Made by a program: the position numbers and the translations under genes. A DNA stretch of 64,000 nucleotides from Pseudescherichia sp032055545 (GTDB lineage Bacteria; Pseudomonadota; Gammaproteobacteria; Enterobacterales; Enterobacteriaceae). This document shows, piece after piece, positions 16,183-25,012 of this stretch (its first letter is position 1; each line of letters opens with the position of its first letter). The notes beneath the pieces were generated by a model. The model made no database searches, was not told the origin of the DNA, and saw only the letters and a program-made list of their open reading frames with translations. The DNA is taken from NCBI GenBank assembly GCA_032055545.1, contig DAMBQR010000014.1:5380-69379 (forward strand), written 5' to 3'.

Positions 16183-17205
16183 ATGATCGTCCTGAGGAAT
16201 ATCTCTAAGATTTTTGACCACGGAAAGGTCCCTATTACCGCCGTGGATAATGTGAACTTGACGGTCGAGCAGGGACAAATTTACGGCATTATCGGCTACA
16301 GCGGCGCGGGTAAAAGTACCCTGATCCGCCTGCTTAATGGCCTGGAGAAGCCCACCGAGGGCAGCGTTACCATCAACGGCCAGGATATCTCCGCCGCGCG
16401 CGGTGAGAGCCTGCGTCAGGCGCGGCTGAAGATCAGCATGGTCTTCCAGCACTTCAACCTGCTCTGGTCGCGCACGGTGAGCGAAAACATCGCCTTCTCA
16501 ATGCAGATCGCCGGCGTACCGAAAGCACAAATCACCGCCCGGGTGGCGGAGCTGGTTGAGCTGGTCGGTTTGACCGGGCGCGAAAACGCCTATCCGTCGC
16601 AGCTGAGCGGCGGGCAGAAGCAGCGCGTCGGTATCGCCCGTGCGCTGGCGAACAGCCCGGACGTGCTGCTGTGTGACGAAGCGACCTCGGCGCTGGATCC
16701 GCAAACCACCGATCAGATCCTCGATCTGCTGCTGGATATTAACCGTCGCTTTAAGCTGACCATCGTGCTGATCACCCATGAGATGCACGTGGTGCGTAAG
16801 ATCTGTGACCGCGTGGCGGTGATGGAGAACGGCAAAGTCGTGGAAGAGGGCGAGGTGCTGGAGGTCTTTACCCGTCCGCAGCAGCCGATCACCCGCCAGT
16901 TTGTGCGCCAGGTGAGCCAGTACGCGGAGGAGGAGACCTTTAACCCGGAGCTGGCTAACGATCTGGACGGCAGCGTGATCAAGCTGACCTTTACCGGCCA
17001 CAGCACCCATAAGCCAATCGTCGGCGAACTGACCCTGCGCTACGGCCTGCCATTCAATATTCTGCACGGCAAAATGACCCAGACGGCGCACGGCGTCTTT
17101 GGACAACTTTGGGTACACGTAGTGGCAACCCAGGAACAACTAGGCAATATCCTCGCAGATCTGCAAAAAAGCGATATTGACGGCGAGGTGATCAAACATG
17201 GTTGA
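16183..17205 (+). CDS. MetN-type methionine/sulfur-compound ABC transporter ATPase
   Basis: 340 residues. Walker A is GYSGAGKST (about residues 38-46), the signature is LSGGQKQR, Walker B is VLLCDEATSALD, and the switch His is in LITHEMH. The C-terminal ~90 residues form the NIL/ACT-like domain that in MetN binds methionine and inhibits transport. It overlaps the permease gene by 8 bp. The operon sits divergent from the reverse-transsulfuration gene, so import of methionine, or of a sulfur compound that becomes homocysteine, is likely. It is a paralogue of the metNIQ operon that enterobacteria usually carry elsewhere, so the symbol is left blank. Confidence 0.9.
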   Translation: MIVLRNISKIFDHGKVPITAVDNVNLTVEQGQIYGIIGYSGAGKSTLIRLLNGLEKPTEGSVTINGQDISAARGESLRQARLKISMVFQHFNLLWSRTVSENIAFSMQIAGVPKAQITARVAELVELVGLTGRENAYPSQLSGGQKQRVGIARALANSPDVLLCDEATSALDPQTTDQILDLLLDINRRFKLTIVLITHEMHVVRKICDRVAVMENGKVVEEGEVLEVFTRPQQPITRQFVRQVSQYAEEETFNPELANDLDGSVIKLTFTGHSTHKPIVGELTLRYGLPFNILHGKMTQTAHGVFGQLWVHVVATQEQLGNILADLQKSDIDGEVIKHG

Positions 17206-17866
17206 GAATTTATTCCCGCATCTGCGTCTGGATCAGCTCTGGGCTGCAACCCAGGAGACCCTTTACATGACGGCGCTCTCCGGCGTCGCAACCTTTGTGC
17301 TGGGGATCCTGCTCGGGCTGGCGCTGTTTTTAACCGCGAAAGGCGGGCTGTTCCAGAACAAGCCGCTCTACAGCGTGATCTCTATCGTGGTGAACGTCTT
17401 CCGTTCGATTCCGTTCATCATTCTGATCGTACTGCTGATCCCCTTCACCAAAACAATTGTTGGCACCATTCTGGGGGCCAACGCTGCGCTGCCAGCGCTG
17501 ATTGTCGGTGCCGCGCCGTTCTATGCGCGTCTGGTAGAGATTGCGCTGCGTGAAGTGGATAAAGGCGTTATTGAAGCCACGCGCTCAATGGGTGCGCGCC
17601 TCAGTACGCTGGTGTTTCGGGTGCTGTTGCCTGAATCGTCGCCTGCGCTGGTATCAGGCATCACCGTGACGCTGATCGCGCTGGTGAGCTACAGCGCCAT
17701 GGCCGGTGTGATCGGCGCGGGCGGTTTAGGAAATCTTGCTTATCTGGAAGGATTCCAGCGTAACCACAACGACGTCACGCTGGTGGCAACGGTGACCATC
17801 CTGATCATCGTTTTCATCATCCAGTTCTGCGGCGACGTGATTACCTCACTGTTAGATAAACGCTAA
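17198..17866 (+). CDS. MetI-type ABC transporter permease
   Basis: 222 residues with about five hydrophobic membrane segments. The cytoplasmic coupling loop is recognisable as EVDKGVIEATRSMGA, matching the EAA motif, and RSIPFIILIV is typical of MetI. ATG 17198 overlaps the ATPase gene, and the binding-protein gene starts 28 bp after the stop. It forms the channel of the inner-membrane importer. Confidence 0.9.
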   Translation: MVENLFPHLRLDQLWAATQETLYMTALSGVATFVLGILLGLALFLTAKGGLFQNKPLYSVISIVVNVFRSIPFIILIVLLIPFTKTIVGTILGANAALPALIVGAAPFYARLVEIALREVDKGVIEATRSMGARLSTLVFRVLLPESSPALVSGITVTLIALVSYSAMAGVIGAGGLGNLAYLEGFQRNHNDVTLVATVTILIIVFIIQFCGDVITSLLDKR

Positions 17867-17894
17867 ATACAACAACAATTTGGGAACCAACATC

Positions 17895-18707
17895 ATGAAA
17901 AAGACACTGACACTGATCGCCGCAGCAACCCTTAGCGCCCTGAGCTTCGCCTCCTGGGCTGATACCCTGACCGTGGGCGCATCCAACGTGCCGCACGCGG
18001 AGATCCTCGAGCAGGCTAAACCTATTCTGGCTAAACAGGGTATCGATCTGGAGATCAAACCGTTCCAGGACTACATCCTGCCGAACACCGCGCTGGCCAG
18101 TCGCGATATCGATGCTAACTACTTCCAGCACATCCCGTATCTGAACAGCGTCCTGAAAGATCACGAAGGCGACAAAACCTATGACTTCGTCAGCGCCGGT
18201 GCGATCCACATTGAGCCGATCGGTATCTACTCTAAGAAATACAAGTCGCTGAAGGATCTGCCGCAGGGTGGCAAAGTGATCATGCGTGATGCGGTGGCGG
18301 AAGAGGGCCGTATCCTCTCTATCTTCGAGAAAGAGGGCGTGATCAAACTGAAGCCGGGCGTGAATAAAGTCAACGCGCGCATCAGCGACATCGTTGAGAA
18401 CCCGAAGAAGCTGGAGTTCCTGCCAAACGTAGAAGGCTCTCTGCTGCCGCAGATGTATAACAACGACGAAGGCGACGCGGTGGTGATCAACGCTAACTAC
18501 GCCATCGACGCCGGTCTGGATCCGGTGAAAGATCCGATTGCGGTAGAGAGCGGTGAGAACAACCCGTACGCCAACATCATTACCGTACACCGTGGCGACG
18601 AGAAGAAGAAAGACGTCGTCGCGCTGGTGAACGTGCTGCACTCCAAAGAGATTCAGGAGTGGATCCGTACCAAGTACAAAGGCGCAGTGATCCCGGTTAA
18701 CAACTGA
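17895..18707 (+). CDS. MetQ-type periplasmic substrate-binding protein
   Basis: 270 residues. A Sec signal peptide (MKKTLTLIAAATL...) most likely cleaves after SWA at about residue 22. Unlike MetQ of E. coli there is no lipobox cysteine, so it should be free in the periplasm. The mature part follows the NlpA/MetQ family: VGASNVPHAEIL at the start, DANYFQHIPYL and the later NANYAIDAGLDP ligand-binding stretch. ATG 17895 is used; an upstream TTG at 17880 adds five residues before the signal and is unlikely. A strong terminator follows. Confidence 0.9.
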   Translation: MKKTLTLIAAATLSALSFASWADTLTVGASNVPHAEILEQAKPILAKQGIDLEIKPFQDYILPNTALASRDIDANYFQHIPYLNSVLKDHEGDKTYDFVSAGAIHIEPIGIYSKKYKSLKDLPQGGKVIMRDAVAEEGRILSIFEKEGVIKLKPGVNKVNARISDIVENPKKLEFLPNVEGSLLPQMYNNDEGDAVVINANYAIDAGLDPVKDPIAVESGENNPYANIITVHRGDEKKKDVVALVNVLHSKEIQEWIRTKYKGAVIPVNN

Positions 18708-18725
18708 GCCAGATGAGTGAGAAAG

Positions 18726-18751
18726 GCCCGCTGTAAAGCGGGCTTTTTTTT
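18726..18751 (+). terminator. Intrinsic terminator of the MetNIQ-type operon
   Basis: GCCCGC (18726-18731), loop TGTAAA, GCGGGC (18738-18743), followed by eight T residues. It lies 19 bp after the stop codon of the binding-protein gene. Confidence 0.92.
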
Positions 18752-19080
18752 GCGCCAAAATTAAAGATTAAGAAAAGTATTATACAAACATAATAAAATA
18801 ACGTATGTAACTATTTGTTAGCTAACTCAGTAATATGCTGATAATTAAGACTTTTGTCTTATTATAAAATATTTGTAATTATTACGTTAATACTTATTTG
18901 CTGTGATCTACGTCGTTATTTATAGCCCAAAAAGCCGTTCTTTGTTGATATTCATCACGTCTTCACTTTCCTAATTTTTTGAAACAGTCAATTACGATCT
19001 CGATCACTAAAATAAAGTTATTTAAAAAATAAAATGCAATTCCATAAAAACGGAACATCATTTTAATTTTGAGGGTGGCT
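18752..19080. other. AT-rich upstream region of kdgM
   Basis: About 330 bp, markedly more AT-rich than its surroundings, with no plausible gene. It should hold the kdgM promoter. Degenerate CRP-like sequences occur (TGTGATCTACG at 18902 and a weak TACGA-N6-TCACT near 18995). GGAAC-ATC-ATTTT (19052-19064) is a weak match to the KdgR core. None is strong enough to call as a separate site. Confidence 0.5.
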
Positions 19081-19761
19081 ATGTTGAAGAATACTCTGAT
19101 CCTTGCGTCTCTTATCGGTGCCTCTTTTGCTGCGCAGGCGGTGACTGTCGATCTGCGTCACGAATATATTGATAACGGCACTAATGCCGATCGCGTGGCG
19201 GTCTCTCACCGTTTTGATAACGGCCTGGGTTTTGGCGTCGAAGCAAAATGGAAATCCGGCGGCGATAACGCCGATCAGCCATTAACCGAGCTGGTCGGCA
19301 ACGGCCACGAAGAATCGTTGAACTGGCGCTGGAAAGCGACAGATAATTTTGCCCTGAACCCGGGCATTAATATTGAAAGTAAAGATACCTTCTCTATCTA
19401 TAAACCCTATCTGCACGCGCAGTACAGCTTTGACAGCGGTATCTATATCGCTGGTCGCTACCGCTATGAGTATACCCGTAACCCGGACTCCGATGTGGTT
19501 GATAACAAAGTCAATAAATTCGATGCGTGGGTAGGCTGGGCGATGGGCGACTGGCGTACCGAGCTGAACTACGTTTATGCGAAAAGCACCGAAGACGTTG
19601 TTCGTGAAAATAACAAAACCTATTCTAACGAATATAATGCCAAGCTTGCTTATAAATGGGATAAAAACTGGTCCCCTTATGCGGAGGTGGGTAACGTCGG
19701 CGTGAAAAATACCGACGAGCGGCAGACGCGTTTCCGTGTTGGCGTAGCATATACCTTCTAA
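19081..19761 (+). CDS. kdgM: Oligogalacturonate-specific outer-membrane porin
   Basis: 226 residues. The signal peptide (about 19 residues, cut after AQA) is followed by VTVDLRHEYIDNG, typical of the KdgM family of small 12-stranded porins. Alternating aromatic and polar residues run throughout, and the protein ends in a C-terminal Phe (VGVAYTF), the outer-membrane assembly signal. It lets pectin-derived oligogalacturonides into the periplasm. The ATG at 19081 has GAGGGTGG ahead of it; a TTG four codons earlier is less likely. It is followed by a terminator and then by ogl on the other strand. Confidence 0.92.
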   Translation: MLKNTLILASLIGASFAAQAVTVDLRHEYIDNGTNADRVAVSHRFDNGLGFGVEAKWKSGGDNADQPLTELVGNGHEESLNWRWKATDNFALNPGINIESKDTFSIYKPYLHAQYSFDSGIYIAGRYRYEYTRNPDSDVVDNKVNKFDAWVGWAMGDWRTELNYVYAKSTEDVVRENNKTYSNEYNAKLAYKWDKNWSPYAEVGNVGVKNTDERQTRFRVGVAYTF

Positions 19762-19779
19762 CTGAACCCTCATGAGAAG

Positions 19780-19807
19780 ACCCCGGAGCAGTTGGCCGGG
19801 GTTTTTT
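19780..19807 (+). terminator. Intrinsic terminator of kdgM
   Basis: ACCCCGG (19780-19786) pairs with CCGGGGT (19795-19801), followed by a T-run on the + strand. It lies 18 bp after the kdgM stop. Confidence 0.9.
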
Positions 19808-19860
19808 CGTTATATAATACGAGCGCTAAAAATAGCGTCTTCAAGAAAAATAATACAGAT

Positions 19861-19886
19861 AAAAAAAGGCCCTCCATACGGAGGGC
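19861..19886 (-). terminator. Intrinsic terminator of ogl
   Basis: On the - strand GCCCTCC-GTAT-GGAGGGC is followed by C and seven T residues (A-tract 19861-19867 on the + strand). It lies 25 bp beyond the ogl stop codon. Confidence 0.9.
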
Positions 19887-19911
19887 AAGGCCAGTTACTA
19901 AACACACTCAA

Positions 19912-21087
19912 TTATGCTTGTAGCCATTCACGCTGCTCGGGAAGCCGGGCGATATAGAGCGCAGGCTTACCGTCTTTGTCGGAGCTAAACAGAACCGCGC
20001 TGTCGTCCGGCGTAAATGACGGGTGCGGATGGGTCACCTGGCGGCTATTTGCCACCGTGGCCCAGGAAGTATCATGACGTGCCGCGCGGTAGTAGCGCTT
20101 CTCTGCCACGTCGAATACGTAGATATAGGGATCGTTATCGATGCTATAACCATCGGCATCGTTAACATCAACCGGCGAGCCTGAACCGTCACCCACCAGC
20201 AGAGTGCCATCAACGTTGCTCATCAGATGCGAACAGGCTGGCATCGTCATGATCGCTTCGTTAACCCCGGTAGTCGGATCAAAGCGATAGATGGTGCGGC
20301 CCTGCTGTCCCTTCAGGTAGGAGACGTAGACCAGCGCCGAGCCGTCCGGTACCCAGAACTCATGGGTGCAGCTTTCGCCTTCAGCATGGGTCTTCACTTT
20401 ACGGATGTTGCTGCCATCCTCGTTTACCAGCCACATGCGGGCATCCACCAGGTCGTGCGGGCCCTCATGGCAGAAGGCAACGGTGTTATCGTCAAACGGA
20501 CGATAGATAGGATGGCCCAGCCAGAGCTTCTCTTCATGAATAGTGGCACTTTCACCGGTCTGCAAATCGACGCGCAGCAGGCGGCAGTGGGGGCCTTTCA
20601 GGAAGAAGTCGTGGAAAATTTTCCAGTCATTAAGCGGCGTCCAGTCGCTTTTGGCAATTTCGATACCCACCAGCTTAGTGCAGTCGCTGTTCGCCACCCA
20701 GGTGCCGTAGCCAACCCACTCGTCCGGCACGCGATAGACTTCGCGCTCGGCCAGGGTTTCGAGGTTCACTTCGCGCAGGGTGCGGTCGTTTTTAACGTAG
20801 TAGAGGGCCGTGTCATCCGGCGACAGGAAGCCGCCGAAGGTGTTATCGCCCGCGCCCTCGGTCAGCTGCACCGCTTCAGATTTCGCAATGTTCAGCAGAT
20901 AGTAGTTCCAGTGGCCATCAAATTCACCTGCGAAAAGCAGGTGGCTGCCATCGTTAAAAAAGCATTTCTGATAGAAGTAATTACGATGACAGGTGACTTC
21001 AGGAGGCGTTAAGCGGATCACTTCCGCACCCGTGTCCGGATCGCGGCTGACTTCATAGTTAAGCTTAACCCGCATACCTTTCGCCAT
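19912..21087 (-). CDS. ogl: Oligogalacturonate lyase
   Basis: 391 residues, cytoplasmic (no signal peptide), a seven-bladed beta-propeller lyase. It splits saturated and unsaturated digalacturonate to 5-keto-4-deoxyuronate. The manganese ligands of the characterised Yersinia enzyme (His287, Gln350, His353, His355) fall at exactly the same numbers here: His287 in ACSHLMSN, and Gln350/His353/His355 in RQVTHPH. ATG 21087 is preceded by AGGAGA; a longer frame upstream adds ten unlikely residues. A good KdgR box lies in the divergent region it shares with kduI. Confidence 0.95.
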   Translation of the reverse strand: MAKGMRVKLNYEVSRDPDTGAEVIRLTPPEVTCHRNYFYQKCFFNDGSHLLFAGEFDGHWNYYLLNIAKSEAVQLTEGAGDNTFGGFLSPDDTALYYVKNDRTLREVNLETLAEREVYRVPDEWVGYGTWVANSDCTKLVGIEIAKSDWTPLNDWKIFHDFFLKGPHCRLLRVDLQTGESATIHEEKLWLGHPIYRPFDDNTVAFCHEGPHDLVDARMWLVNEDGSNIRKVKTHAEGESCTHEFWVPDGSALVYVSYLKGQQGRTIYRFDPTTGVNEAIMTMPACSHLMSNVDGTLLVGDGSGSPVDVNDADGYSIDNDPYIYVFDVAEKRYYRAARHDTSWATVANSRQVTHPHPSFTPDDSAVLFSSDKDGKPALYIARLPEQREWLQA

Positions 21088-21177
21088 ACTTATCTCCTTG
21101 TTGAGAGGGCCTGTCACGATGTTTCGGCCAGCGTAATGACCCGAATGGATTATGAGTTTAAAAACTAGGTGTCAAAT

Positions 21178-21198
21178 TATCAAAACATCGTTTCAATA
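21178..21198 (-). promoter_or_regulatory. KdgR operator candidate for ogl
   Basis: AAAAC-ATC-GTTTC at 21182-21194 matches the KdgR core GAAAC-N3-GTTTC in 9 of 10 arm positions. It lies about 95 bp upstream of the ogl start, where repression by KdgR would be expected. Confidence 0.75.
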
Positions 21199-21404
21199 TG
21201 TGTGATTGGTCACGCACTTTATAAGAAAAAAGTCTCATCTATATGAAGAAGGGTAGGCGGAAAATGTACGTCTTTGATTTGCGGCAAGAAAAATCAACGA
21301 GATAGCTCAAAATCAAAGATTTCATAGGTAACTGTTAATAAACAATTTTTTATCATTCACTTCAACCAGCACTTGCAGGCTGTAGGATGTCAACGCCAAA
21401 CAAT

Positions 21405-21420
21405 CGTGATCCTAATTGCA
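21405..21420 (+). promoter_or_regulatory. Weak CRP-site candidate upstream of kduI
   Basis: CGTGA-TCCTAA-TTGCA matches the CRP consensus TGTGA-N6-TCACA in 7 of 10 positions. Pectin catabolism is usually cAMP-CRP activated, and the site lies just upstream of the kduI KdgR box. On sequence alone this is weak. Confidence 0.35.
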
Positions 21421-21444
21421 ATTTTCAAACGAAATAGCAGAAAA

Positions 21445-21464
21445 AATGAAACAATGTTTTATTT
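21445..21464 (+). promoter_or_regulatory. KdgR operator candidate for kduI-kduD
   Basis: AATGAAACAATGTTTTATTT is close to the full KdgR consensus, with the core GAAAC-AAT-GTTTT intact but for one base. It lies immediately ahead of a -35-like TTGAAA (21469-21474) and a -10-like TAATAT (21492-21497), so binding should block the promoter. Confidence 0.85.
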
Positions 21465-21516
21465 GCAATTGAAAACACGTTTTAGCCGGGATAATATGGC
21501 CGCCATACTACAAAAC

Positions 21517-21529
21517 GGAACAGCGTTTC
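21517..21529 (+). promoter_or_regulatory. Second KdgR operator candidate for kduI
   Basis: GGAAC-AGC-GTTTC matches the KdgR core with one mismatch. It sits downstream of the predicted -10, inside the leader. Confidence 0.55.
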
Positions 21530-21576
21530 GACGCTCCGTTGCGTGACGTTCGGTCAAAACGATTTCGGAGGTAAAT

Positions 21577-22413
21577 GTGGAAGTCAGACAAAGCATCCAC
21601 AGCGCACATGCTAAGACGCTGGACACCCAGGGGCTGCGCGACGAGTTTTTAGTTGAGCAGGTATTCGAGGCGGACGCGTACACCATGGTGTACAGCCATA
21701 TCGACCGCATTATCGTTGGCGGCATCATGCCGGTGGCGAAAACCGTTGCCGTGGGCGGTGAAGTGGGCAAGCAGCTGGGCGTTAGCTACTTCCTCGAGCG
21801 CCGCGAGCTGGGCACCATCAATATCGGCGGTCCGGGCACCATCACCGTTGACGGCCAGTGCTACGAAATTGGCCATCGCGATGCGCTCTATGTCGGCAAA
21901 GAGGCTAAAGAGGTGGTGTTTGCCAGCCTCGATCCGGCAAAACCGGCTAAGTTCTACTACAACTGCGCCCCGGCGCACACTGCCTATCCGACCAAAAAAG
22001 TGACCCCGGCGGATGTCGCTCCGGTGACCCTTGGCGATCCGCTCACCAGCAACCGCCGCACCATCAATAAATACTTCGTGCCGGACGTGCTGGAGACCTG
22101 CCAGCTGAGCATGGGCCTGACCGAGCTGGAGCCGGGCAACCTGTGGAACACCATGCCGTGCCATACCCATGAGCGCCGGATGGAGGTCTACTTCTACTTC
22201 AATATGGATGAGGACGCCTGCGTGTTCCATATGATGGGCCAGCCGCAGGAGACGCGCCACATCATCATGCATAACGAACAGGCGGTGATCTCACCGAGCT
22301 GGTCTATTCACTCTGGCGTCGGTACCCGCGCTTACACCTTCATCTGGGGGATGGTAGGGGAAAACCAGGTCTTTGATGATATGGACCACGTTGCCGTTAA
22401 GGATCTGCGCTAA
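21577..22413 (+). CDS. kduI: 5-keto-4-deoxyuronate isomerase
   Basis: 278 residues, cupin fold. It isomerises 5-keto-4-deoxyuronate (DKI) to 2,5-diketo-3-deoxygluconate (DKII). The metal-binding CHTHERRMEVYFYF segment is intact, and a later His is in PSWSIHSG. The start is GTG 21577: GGAGG at 21567-21571 gives proper spacing and the sequence begins VRQSIHSAHA as in E. coli KduI. An ATG at 21575 is in another frame. It is followed after 61 bp by kduD. Confidence 0.96.
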   Translation: MEVRQSIHSAHAKTLDTQGLRDEFLVEQVFEADAYTMVYSHIDRIIVGGIMPVAKTVAVGGEVGKQLGVSYFLERRELGTINIGGPGTITVDGQCYEIGHRDALYVGKEAKEVVFASLDPAKPAKFYYNCAPAHTAYPTKKVTPADVAPVTLGDPLTSNRRTINKYFVPDVLETCQLSMGLTELEPGNLWNTMPCHTHERRMEVYFYFNMDEDACVFHMMGQPQETRHIIMHNEQAVISPSWSIHSGVGTRAYTFIWGMVGENQVFDDMDHVAVKDLR

Positions 22414-22474
22414 GTCGCGGAGAGCAAAGCAAACCCTGCCTGGCGAACAGGCGCAGATAGATTAAGGAACCACT

Positions 22475-23236
22475 ATGATTCTGAATGCATTTTCTCTTGA
22501 AGGTAAAGTTGCGGTTGTCTCTGGCTGTGACACCGGCCTGGGTCAGGGGATGGCCCTGGGCCTGGCAGAAGCGGGCTGCGACATCGTCGGGATTAATATC
22601 GTTGAGCCGACCGAGACCATTGAGCGCGTCACCGCGCTGGGTCGCCGTTTCCTGAGCCTGACCGCTGACCTGCGTCAGATCGACGGCATCCCTGCGCTGC
22701 TGGAGCGTGCGGTGAATGAGTTCGGCCACATTGACGTGCTGGTGAACAACGCGGGTCTGATCCGTCGTGAAGACGCGATCAACTTCAGCGAAAAAGACTG
22801 GGACGACGTCATGGATCTCAACATCAAGAGCGTGTTCTTTATGTCCCAGGCGGCGGCGAAGCACTTTATCGCCCAGGGCAACGGCGGCAAAATCATCAAC
22901 ATCGCCTCAATGCTCTCTTTCCAGGGTGGCATTCGCGTACCGTCCTACACTGCCTCCAAAAGCGGCGTGATGGGTATCACCCGCCTGATGGCTAACGAGT
23001 GGGCGAAGCACAACATTAACGTCAACGCCATCGCACCGGGCTACATGGCAACCAACAACACCCAGCAGCTGCGTGCCGACGAGCAGCGTAGCGCTGAGAT
23101 CCTCGACCGTATCCCGGCGGGTCGCTGGGGTCTGCCGAGCGATCTGATGGGGCCGGTGGTGTTCCTGGCCTCCAGCGCCTCTGACTACATCAATGGCTAT
23201 ACCGTTGCGGTAGACGGCGGCTGGCTGGCGCGTTAA
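22475..23236 (+). CDS. kduD: 2-dehydro-3-deoxy-D-gluconate 5-dehydrogenase
   Basis: 253 residues, classical SDR. It reduces DKII with NADH to 2-keto-3-deoxygluconate, which enters the Entner-Doudoroff lower branch via KdgK/KdgA. The cofactor motif is GCDTGLGQG, NNAG is present, and the catalytic Tyr and Lys are in YTASK. AAGGA precedes ATG 22475. It forms an operon with kduI and ends at a strong terminator. Confidence 0.96.
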   Translation: MILNAFSLEGKVAVVSGCDTGLGQGMALGLAEAGCDIVGINIVEPTETIERVTALGRRFLSLTADLRQIDGIPALLERAVNEFGHIDVLVNNAGLIRREDAINFSEKDWDDVMDLNIKSVFFMSQAAAKHFIAQGNGGKIINIASMLSFQGGIRVPSYTASKSGVMGITRLMANEWAKHNINVNAIAPGYMATNNTQQLRADEQRSAEILDRIPAGRWGLPSDLMGPVVFLASSASDYINGYTVAVDGGWLAR

Positions 23237-23258
23237 TTCCTAAGGTTAGGCAATGTGA

Positions 23259-23286
23259 ACCCTGCTCTCCGGCAGGGTTTTTTTTA
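23259..23286 (+). terminator. Intrinsic terminator of kduI-kduD
   Basis: ACCCTGC (23259-23265) pairs with GCAGGGT (23272-23278) and is followed by a run of T residues on the + strand. Confidence 0.92.
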
Positions 23287-23292
23287 CCGCTA

Positions 23293-23471
23293 AATCAGAT
23301 AAATCCATATACGCAATCGCGAAATATCCATATCAAAATTCCTCATCAAAGCAGTTCTCTGTTTATTTATTAGCTAAAACAGACCATTAAAATAATTTGA
23401 TAATATTAACTGAGATTATCAAAGTGGAATATCCATCACATAAACCATATGCACAGCAATTAAATCCATAT
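23293..23471 (+). promoter_or_regulatory. AraC half-site cluster upstream of araE
   Basis: The AraC half-site consensus is TAGC-N7-TCCATA. CAGCAATTAAATCCATA at 23454-23470 matches 9 of 10 fixed positions and lies about 80 bp before araE. Further TCCATA cores occur at 23304-23309 and 23327-23332, and a TCCATC at 23431. Arabinose-dependent activation of araE by AraC is known in E. coli. No KdgR box was seen here, so araE is probably not part of the pectin regulon despite its position. The rest of this 315-bp gap is AT-rich with no gene. Confidence 0.6.
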
Positions 23472-23551
23472 CTACGACCGTTACTCCCTGACACCTTTTG
23501 CCGTCCCTCTCTTACTTTCAATAGACGATTTACTACTTCAGGCAAGAAAAG

Positions 23552-24970
23552 ATGAGTTCATTTAGTCATAACGCACCGTCAGTGCCGCGCGCGTTACAGG
23601 ATACGCGCCGCATGAATCTTTTTGTCTCCATCTCCGCCGCCGTGGCCGGCCTGCTGTTTGGCCTGGATATCGGCGTCATCGCCGGAGCGCTCCCCTTTAT
23701 TACCGATCACTTTACCTTGACCAGCCGCCAGCAGGAGTGGGTGGTGAGCAGCATGATGCTGGGGGCGGCCATCGGGGCGCTGTTTAACGGCTGGCTCTCG
23801 TTTCGTCTGGGACGCAAATACAGCCTGATGGCGGGGGCCATTCTTTTTGTCGTAGGATCTCTCGGGTCGGCCTTTGCCTCTGGCGTAGAGATGCTGATCT
23901 TCTCCCGGGTGATCCTCGGCGTGGCGGTGGGTATCGCCTCCTATACCGCGCCGCTCTATCTCTCCGAGATGGCGAGCGAGAACGTGCGCGGCAAGATGAT
24001 CAGCATGTATCAGCTGATGGTGACGTTAGGCATCGTGATGGCCTTTCTCTCCGATACGGCGCTGAGCTATTCCGGTAACTGGCGCGCCATGCTGGGGGTG
24101 CTGGCCCTGCCGGCGCTGGTGCTGATCGTACTGGTGATCTTCCTGCCCAACAGTCCGCGCTGGCTGGCGGAGAAGGGGCGGCATATCGAGGCGGAGGAGG
24201 TGCTGCGCATGCTGCGCGATACCTCCGAGAAAGCGCGGGAGGAGTTGAACGAAATCCGCGAAAGCCTGAAGCATAAGCAGGGCGGATGGGGGCTGTTCAA
24301 AGCTAACCGCAACGTGCGCCGGGCGGTATTTCTCGGCATGCTGTTACAGGCGATGCAGCAGTTTACCGGGATGAACATCATTATGTATTACGCCCCGCGC
24401 ATCTTTAAGATGGCCGGGTTTACCACCACCGAACAGCAGATGATCGCTACCCTGGTGGTTGGCCTGACCTTTATGTTCGCGACCTTTATCGCCATCTTTA
24501 TGGTGGATAAAGCCGGACGTAAGCCCGCGCTGAAGATCGGTTTTAGCGTGATGGCCTTTGGCACGCTGGTGCTGGGCTACTGCCTGATGCAGTTCGATAA
24601 CGGCACCGCCTCCAGCGGGCTCTCCTGGCTCTCTGTCGGCATGACCATGATCTGTATCGCCGGATACGCCATGAGCGCCGCACCGGTAGTGTGGATCCTC
24701 TGCTCGGAGATCCAGCCCCTGAAGTGCCGCGACTTCGGCATTACCTGCTCAACCACCACCAACTGGGTGTCGAACATGATTATCGGCGCAACCTTCCTGA
24801 CGCTGCTTGATGCCATCGGCGCAGCGGGCACCTTCTGGCTCTATACCGCGCTGAATATTGCCTTTGTGGGCATTACCTTCTGGCTGATCCCGGAGACGAA
24901 AAACGTCACCCTTGAGCATATTGAGCGTAAGCTGATGGCGGGAGAGAAATTAAGGAATATCGGGGTATAA
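23552..24970 (+). CDS. araE: L-arabinose:H+ symporter
   Basis: 472 residues, 12 transmembrane helices, MFS sugar porter family. Family motifs are visible: GLLFGLDIGVIAGALPF, the loop motif GRKYSLMAG, PNSPRWLAEKGR, QQFTGMNIIMYYAPRIF and the C-terminal PETKNVTLE. The sequence is near that of E. coli AraE. It is followed by a REP palindrome and then by togB on the opposite strand. Confidence 0.96.
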   Translation: MSSFSHNAPSVPRALQDTRRMNLFVSISAAVAGLLFGLDIGVIAGALPFITDHFTLTSRQQEWVVSSMMLGAAIGALFNGWLSFRLGRKYSLMAGAILFVVGSLGSAFASGVEMLIFSRVILGVAVGIASYTAPLYLSEMASENVRGKMISMYQLMVTLGIVMAFLSDTALSYSGNWRAMLGVLALPALVLIVLVIFLPNSPRWLAEKGRHIEAEEVLRMLRDTSEKAREELNEIRESLKHKQGGWGLFKANRNVRRAVFLGMLLQAMQQFTGMNIIMYYAPRIFKMAGFTTTEQQMIATLVVGLTFMFATFIAIFMVDKAGRKPALKIGFSVMAFGTLVLGYCLMQFDNGTASSGLSWLSVGMTMICIAGYAMSAAPVVWILCSEIQPLKCRDFGITCSTTTNWVSNMIIGATFLTLLDAIGAAGTFWLYTALNIAFVGITFWLIPETKNVTLEHIERKLMAGEKLRNIGV

Positions 24971-24973
24971 ACC

Positions 24974-25004
24974 GTAGGCCGGGCAAGCGCGAGCGCCGCC
25001 CGGC
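24974..25004. repeat. REP-like palindrome between araE and togB
   Basis: GTAGGCCGGGC...GCCCGGC resembles an enterobacterial REP unit: GCCGGGC (24978-24984) pairs with GCCCGGC (24998-25004). It sits between two convergent genes and could stabilise or end both transcripts. Confidence 0.75.
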
Positions 25005-25012
25005 ATGTTGCA

